This document shows, piece after piece, positions 7,321 through 10,196 of a DNA stretch of 10,196 nt. The translations under genes and the position numbers were made by a program. The stretch lies in assembly GCA_964532515.1 (NCBI GenBank), contig CAZHKH010000051.1, positions 1 to 10,196 of the forward strand, given 5' to 3'. The notes beneath the pieces are model-generated. The model did not search any database. It saw only the letters and a program-made list of their open reading frames with translations, and was not told where the DNA came from. The DNA comes from TMED161 sp964532515 (GTDB taxonomy: Bacteria; Fidelibacterota; Marinisomatia; SCGC-AAA003-L08; D37C17). Every line of letters begins with the position of its first letter. Positions within the stretch are counted from its first letter, which is position 1.

Positions 7321-8001
7321 ATGGGTATAAATAATAATATTATAAATTTTGATGCGGTTTCTGCAATCTATAAAGATGGAGTTGGGATTTTTGATATTTC
7401 ATTTCAATTAAAAAAAGGAGAATTTGTTTTTTTAATGGGTCCAACAGGATCTGGGAAGTCAACCATACTAAGAAGTATATATATGGATGTTAATATTAAT
7501 AAAGGAAAAATATTATACAAAGGAAATGACTTATCAAAAATTAGGAAAAGACAGATTCCCAAATTAAGAAGGGACATTGGTATGATATTTCAAGATTATA
7601 AATTACTTGAAGATAGAACTGTATACGATAATGTGGCCCTACCATTAGAAATTTCAGGTGAGAAGAATAACTTGATAAAAGATAAAGTATTTTTAATGTT
7701 AAAGAAAGTTGGGATCGAAGAAAAATACAAGAGTTTACCTTCTAAATTGAGTGGGGGACAGAGGCAAAGAGTCTCAATTGCAAGGGCATTAGTTAAATCT
7801 CCTGATCTTATATTAGCAGATGAACCAACTGGAAATTTAGACCCTGTCGTCGCTGATGAAATAATTGATCTTTTAGAGGAACTTACAACCTCAATAGGTA
7901 CAGCCGTTTTAATGTCAACTCATAATTTCCCTCTTATACGACCAAGAAAAAAAAGATTCATTGAATTAGATGAAGGAAAGCAGATTCTAAATGATATCTA
8001 A
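7321..8001 (+). CDS. ftsE: Cell division ATP-binding protein FtsE
   Basis: FtsE is the cytosolic ATPase of the FtsEX complex, which works at the divisome and controls peptidoglycan hydrolases through the periplasmic side of FtsX. All ABC motifs are intact: Walker A GPTGSGKST (40-48), Q-loop Gln91 in MIFQDYKLL, signature LSGGQRQR (143-150), Walker B LILADE (163-168) followed by PTGNLD, and H-loop His201. The 226-residue length is typical. 'IGMIFQDYKLLEDRTVYDNVALPL' is characteristic of FtsE, as distinct from LolD or MacB, and the partner ftsX lies directly downstream. No Shine-Dalgarno sequence is obvious before ATG 7321. The final codons overlap the ftsX start by 11 bases, indicating coupled translation. 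Confidence 0.95.
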   Translation: MGINNNIINFDAVSAIYKDGVGIFDISFQLKKGEFVFLMGPTGSGKSTILRSIYMDVNINKGKILYKGNDLSKIRKRQIPKLRRDIGMIFQDYKLLEDRTVYDNVALPLEISGEKNNLIKDKVFLMLKKVGIEEKYKSLPSKLSGGQRQRVSIARALVKSPDLILADEPTGNLDPVVADEIIDLLEELTTSIGTAVLMSTHNFPLIRPRKKRFIELDEGKQILNDI

Positions 8002-8860
8002 AATTAAATTCATTTTGATTGAGAGTATTAGAGGATTCTATTATGCATGGACTCCAGCGCTGTTGTCATGCATTACTATTGGGATATCACTGATTGTTAT
8101 TAGTATTTCATTTTATAGCTATATATTATTTATTAACTACAGTAGTTCCTTTACCAATGAATATGAGTTAGATGTTTTTTTTAATAATGATTTATCTCTT
8201 GAGTCAGCTCAGAATATATATAATAAAATTATTTTGCATCCAGCGATTTTAGATGGAGAATTTGTAAATAAAAAAAAATCATCAGATAAATTTAAAGAGT
8301 ATTTTAACAGTAATATTGAAAATCTTCTTGGTGAAAACCCACTCCCATATAGCGCTCAATTTTTAATTAAAGATAAAAATAGAACTCCAGATTCATTACT
8401 TGTATTGTCTTCTAATTTAAGTAAAATTGAGGGTGTTGATACTATTCAATATAATAAAGAGATATTAATTCGAATTCATAGTATCCTTAATAAAGTAATG
8501 ACAGCATTTTCAATTATAGGAATTGCTATTGTAGTTATATCAATTATTTTAGTTTCAAATACAACCAGATTAATGATCCATTCAAAGAAAGAGAATATCC
8601 AAATTTTGAGTTTAATGGGAGCAACAAATTTTTTCATAAGAATTCCATTCTTACTGGAAGGAATTTTTCAAGGGATTATTGGTTCATTATTCTCTATCTT
8701 TTCACTATTAATTTTAAAAAATTTACTGGAGTATATTTTTATTCCATTAATTATAGCAAATGATTATAATTTTCAACTTATTATTATATTAAACTTTAGC
8801 CTAGGGATAATGTTTGGATTAATTGGGAGCAAAAGAGCGGTATCTAAATATCTATCTTGA
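7991..8860 (+). CDS. ftsX: Cell division permease-like protein FtsX
   Basis: This is the membrane partner of FtsE: 289 residues with the FtsX topology. There is a short cytosolic N-terminus, TM1 (~22-48), a periplasmic domain (~50-165), then TM2 (~170-190), TM3 (~218-242) and TM4 (~262-281). The segment between TM2 and TM3, 'TTRLMIHSKKENIQILSLMGAT', is the conserved FtsX/MacB coupling region facing FtsE. 'IPFLLEGIFQGIIGS' is the family hallmark at TM3. The periplasmic domain is where FtsX recruits hydrolase activators such as EnvC or directly PG hydrolases; no such partner gene lies in this window. It overlaps ftsE by 11 bases, and its TGA ends 11 bases before grpE. Confidence 0.93.
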   Translation: MISKIKFILIESIRGFYYAWTPALLSCITIGISLIVISISFYSYILFINYSSSFTNEYELDVFFNNDLSLESAQNIYNKIILHPAILDGEFVNKKKSSDKFKEYFNSNIENLLGENPLPYSAQFLIKDKNRTPDSLLVLSSNLSKIEGVDTIQYNKEILIRIHSILNKVMTAFSIIGIAIVVISIILVSNTTRLMIHSKKENIQILSLMGATNFFIRIPFLLEGIFQGIIGSLFSIFSLLILKNLLEYIFIPLIIANDYNFQLIIILNFSLGIMFGLIGSKRAVSKYLS

Positions 8861-8861
8861 T

Positions 8862-8865
8862 GGAG
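8862..8865 (+). promoter_or_regulatory. Ribosome-binding site deciding the grpE start
   Basis: GGAG at 8862-8865 sits six bases before ATG 8872. Two in-frame alternatives upstream, TTG 8857 and ATG 8860, would place the site inside the gene and have no ribosome-binding site of their own, so 8872 is preferred. Confidence 0.65.
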
Positions 8866-8871
8866 CATATT

Positions 8872-9411
8872 ATGACAGCAAAAAAAAGTGACAAAAAAAA
8901 CAATAAACAGAAAAAAACTTCTAAAGAAAAATTGAGTAATAAAAAAAATGATAAGAATTTATTACTGATAGATAATCTGACAACTCAGTTAGAATCATTA
9001 AAAGATAAAAATATAAAATTATTGGCTGAATTCGATAATTATCAGAGAAGGACTCTAGTTGAAAAAGATAAAACAAAAAAATACGAAGGATTTAATTTCA
9101 TTAAAGACTTACTCCCAGTGTTTGATGATATAGATAGAACTGTAGAACTAAAGGAAACAGCAAATAATAATTTAATATTAGAAGCCTTGAGTATGATAGA
9201 TTCTAAAATTGAAAATATTTTATCAAAGTATTCCATTAAGAAAATTAATTCAATTGATGAAGAATTTGATCCCAATCTTCATGAGGCCTTACTTCAGAAA
9301 AATTCAAATAAAGAAGAAGGGATAATAATAGAGGAATATGAAAAAGGTTATCTATATCATGATAAAATCATTAGACATGCTAAAGTTGTGGTTAGCAAAG
9401 GAAATAAATAA
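8872..9411 (+). CDS. grpE: Nucleotide exchange factor GrpE
   Basis: GrpE releases ADP from DnaK and so resets the Hsp70 cycle in the cytosol. From ATG 8872 the product has 179 residues. The first ~30 are a Lys/Asn/Ser-rich disordered tail. A coiled coil (~33-70) leads into the family pattern 'LLAEFDNYQRRTLVEKDK'. The C-terminal beta-domain that contacts DnaK is present: 'FDPNLHEALLQ', then 'GYLYHDKIIRHAKVVVSKG'. It follows ftsX after 11 bases and is followed immediately by dnaJ, with no base between TAA and ATG. No CIRCE inverted repeat and no hrcA gene are seen upstream, so any heat-shock promoter would have to lie inside ftsX or further upstream. The 5' end contains several runs of 7-8 A. 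Confidence 0.95.
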   Translation: MTAKKSDKKNNKQKKTSKEKLSNKKNDKNLLLIDNLTTQLESLKDKNIKLLAEFDNYQRRTLVEKDKTKKYEGFNFIKDLLPVFDDIDRTVELKETANNNLILEALSMIDSKIENILSKYSIKKINSIDEEFDPNLHEALLQKNSNKEEGIIIEEYEKGYLYHDKIIRHAKVVVSKGNK

Positions 9412-10196
9412 ATGAGTGATTATTATGATGTTTTAGGTGTAGAGAAAAGTAGTTCTCAATCAGATATTAAAAGAGCCTACAGAAGGATTGCGATGAAATA
9501 TCATCCAGATAAAAATCCAGGGAATAAGGATGCTGAATCAAAGTTTAAAGCAGCCGCGGAAGCATATTCTGTGTTATCTGATGAAAATAAAAAAGCTCAG
9601 TATGATAGATTTGGACATAATCAATTCCAAAATATGGGCAATGGAAATATGGGAGGAATGGACTTTGAAGATATTTTTAGTTCTTTTGGAGATATTTTTG
9701 GTGGAGGCTTCTCTGATATTTTTGGTGGTAGAGGGCAAGCAAGAAAACGTCAAGTTGGAAACCTTAAAATTTCATTAGGATTAGCTTTAGAGGAAATATA
9801 TTCTGGAACAATTAAAACAGTTAAAATTCAGAGATTAGAAAGAACAGGTAAAGAGCCCGTAAGATGCAACTCTTGTGATGGAAGTGGTGAGATAAGAAAA
9901 GTTCAAAGATCTTTTTTAGGACAAATTGTTAATGTACAACAATGTTTTAATTGTAATGGAGAGGGTTCTATTGGTGGACTTGAAAAGAAATCTACTATGA
10001 TTAAAGTTAAGGTGCCTAGTGGTGTATCAAGCGGAAATTATATCCCACTAAGAGGAGAAGGAAATCAGAGTAGTGGTGGCTCTAGTGATGGCGATTTAAT
10101 TGTATATTTTGAAGAGAAAGAGCACAAACTTTTTTCTAGAGATGGACAAGATATATATATCGATTGTTTTGTAAATTTTCATCAGTTAATTAATGG
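9412..10196 (+). CDS. dnaJ: Chaperone protein DnaJ with reduced zinc-finger domain (5' part)
   Basis: DnaJ delivers substrates to DnaK and stimulates its ATPase. The 261 visible residues open with a full J domain: YYDVLGVEKSSSQSDIKRAY, and the HPD tripeptide at 31-33. A Gly/Phe-rich linker follows, holding three DIF tripeptides (EDIF, GDIF, SDIF), a motif known from G/F regions. The client-binding domain starts at about residue 105. The zinc region has only two CxxCxGxG units, CNSCDGSG (9865-9888) and CFNCNGEG (9943-9966), where canonical DnaJ has four. The following strand 'IKVKVPSGVSSGNYIPLRGEG' is normal. The gene runs past the right edge, so the C-terminal dimerisation part is not visible. 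It starts directly after the grpE stop. Confidence 0.95.
   Translation, partial: MSDYYDVLGVEKSSSQSDIKRAYRRIAMKYHPDKNPGNKDAESKFKAAAEAYSVLSDENKKAQYDRFGHNQFQNMGNGNMGGMDFEDIFSSFGDIFGGGFSDIFGGRGQARKRQVGNLKISLGLALEEIYSGTIKTVKIQRLERTGKEPVRCNSCDGSGEIRKVQRSFLGQIVNVQQCFNCNGEGSIGGLEKKSTMIKVKVPSGVSSGNYIPLRGEGNQSSGGSSDGDLIVYFEEKEHKLFSRDGQDIYIDCFVNFHQLIN
9865..9966 (+). other. Two-motif zinc-binding region of DnaJ
   Basis: The two Cys motifs are separated by 18 residues (EIRKVQRSFLGQIVNVQQ). In E. coli DnaJ the segment between motifs 2 and 3 has nearly the same length and a similar sequence style (GQVQMRQGFFAVQQT), whereas motifs 1-2 and 3-4 are much closer together. The retained pair therefore best matches motifs 2 and 3, which form zinc centre II. 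Motifs 1 and 4 (centre I) appear to be lost. The alignment is from memory by eye. Confidence 0.7.

Noticed and set aside
7316..7323. Possible promoter or terminator between the antiporter and ftsE
   Set aside because: Only two bases separate the TAG at 7316-7318 from the ATG at 7321, with no hairpin or U-tract.
8840..8875. CIRCE operator upstream of grpE
   Set aside because: No TTAGCACTC/GAGTGCTAA-type inverted repeat can be found there.
9042..9778. Open frames at 9042-9275 (-) and 9530-9778 (+) within grpE and dnaJ
   Set aside because: They are phase shadows of grpE and dnaJ, whose conserved motifs occupy these bases.
1..10196. CRISPR array, tRNA, rRNA, insertion sequence, phage or defence genes
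   Set aside because: Coding sequence covers essentially the whole window. No spaced direct repeats, transposase motifs or structured RNA were seen.

Overview
The window is AT-rich and gene-dense. Every supported gene lies on the + strand, and intergenic gaps run from about 11 bases down to overlaps of the ATGA or TAATG type. There is no room for ordinary promoters or terminators between genes, so it reads as one long operon or a chain of translationally coupled genes, cut by both window edges. The organism is a didermal bacterium. It has a lipoprotein of the BamD type, an outer-membrane beta-barrel protein, and a secreted protein ending in what looks like a Type IX secretion (Por) sorting domain. 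Low GC, the Type IX-like tail, a protease-propeller-barrel protein and a PGLGQ envelope protein together suggest the FCB group. A marine lineage such as Marinimicrobia (SAR406) or a Bacteroidota relative is my best guess. This is inference; there is no rRNA or other marker in the window to settle it.

Positions 1-5828 carry an envelope block. It holds the 3' end of a large secreted protein (1-1191), then a very large gene (1193-4141), an uncharacterised exported protein (4138-5037) and a BamD-like TPR lipoprotein (5034-5828). The large gene encodes a signal peptide, a zinc metallopeptidase of the peptidase-MA type, a TolB-like beta-propeller and an Omp85/BamA-like barrel. Positions 5838-8860 carry nadD (NAD synthesis), a K+-dependent Na+/Ca2+ exchanger family antiporter, and the divisome ABC-transporter pair ftsE and ftsX. 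Positions 8872-10196 carry the DnaK co-chaperones grpE and dnaJ; dnaJ runs off the right edge.

Three things stand out. First, the large gene is interrupted by a single in-frame TAA at 2861-2863. The same reading frame is open on both sides and encodes the expected continuation of the propeller and then the barrel. Second, that gene has no ATG, GTG or TTG before its signal peptide; the best start is an ATT at 1193 behind an AGGGG ribosome-binding site. Third, DnaJ has only two of the usual four CxxCxGxG zinc motifs, and spacing suggests it kept zinc centre II and lost centre I. I saw no mobile element, CRISPR array, tRNA, rRNA or defence system, and I do not claim a wholly new system here.
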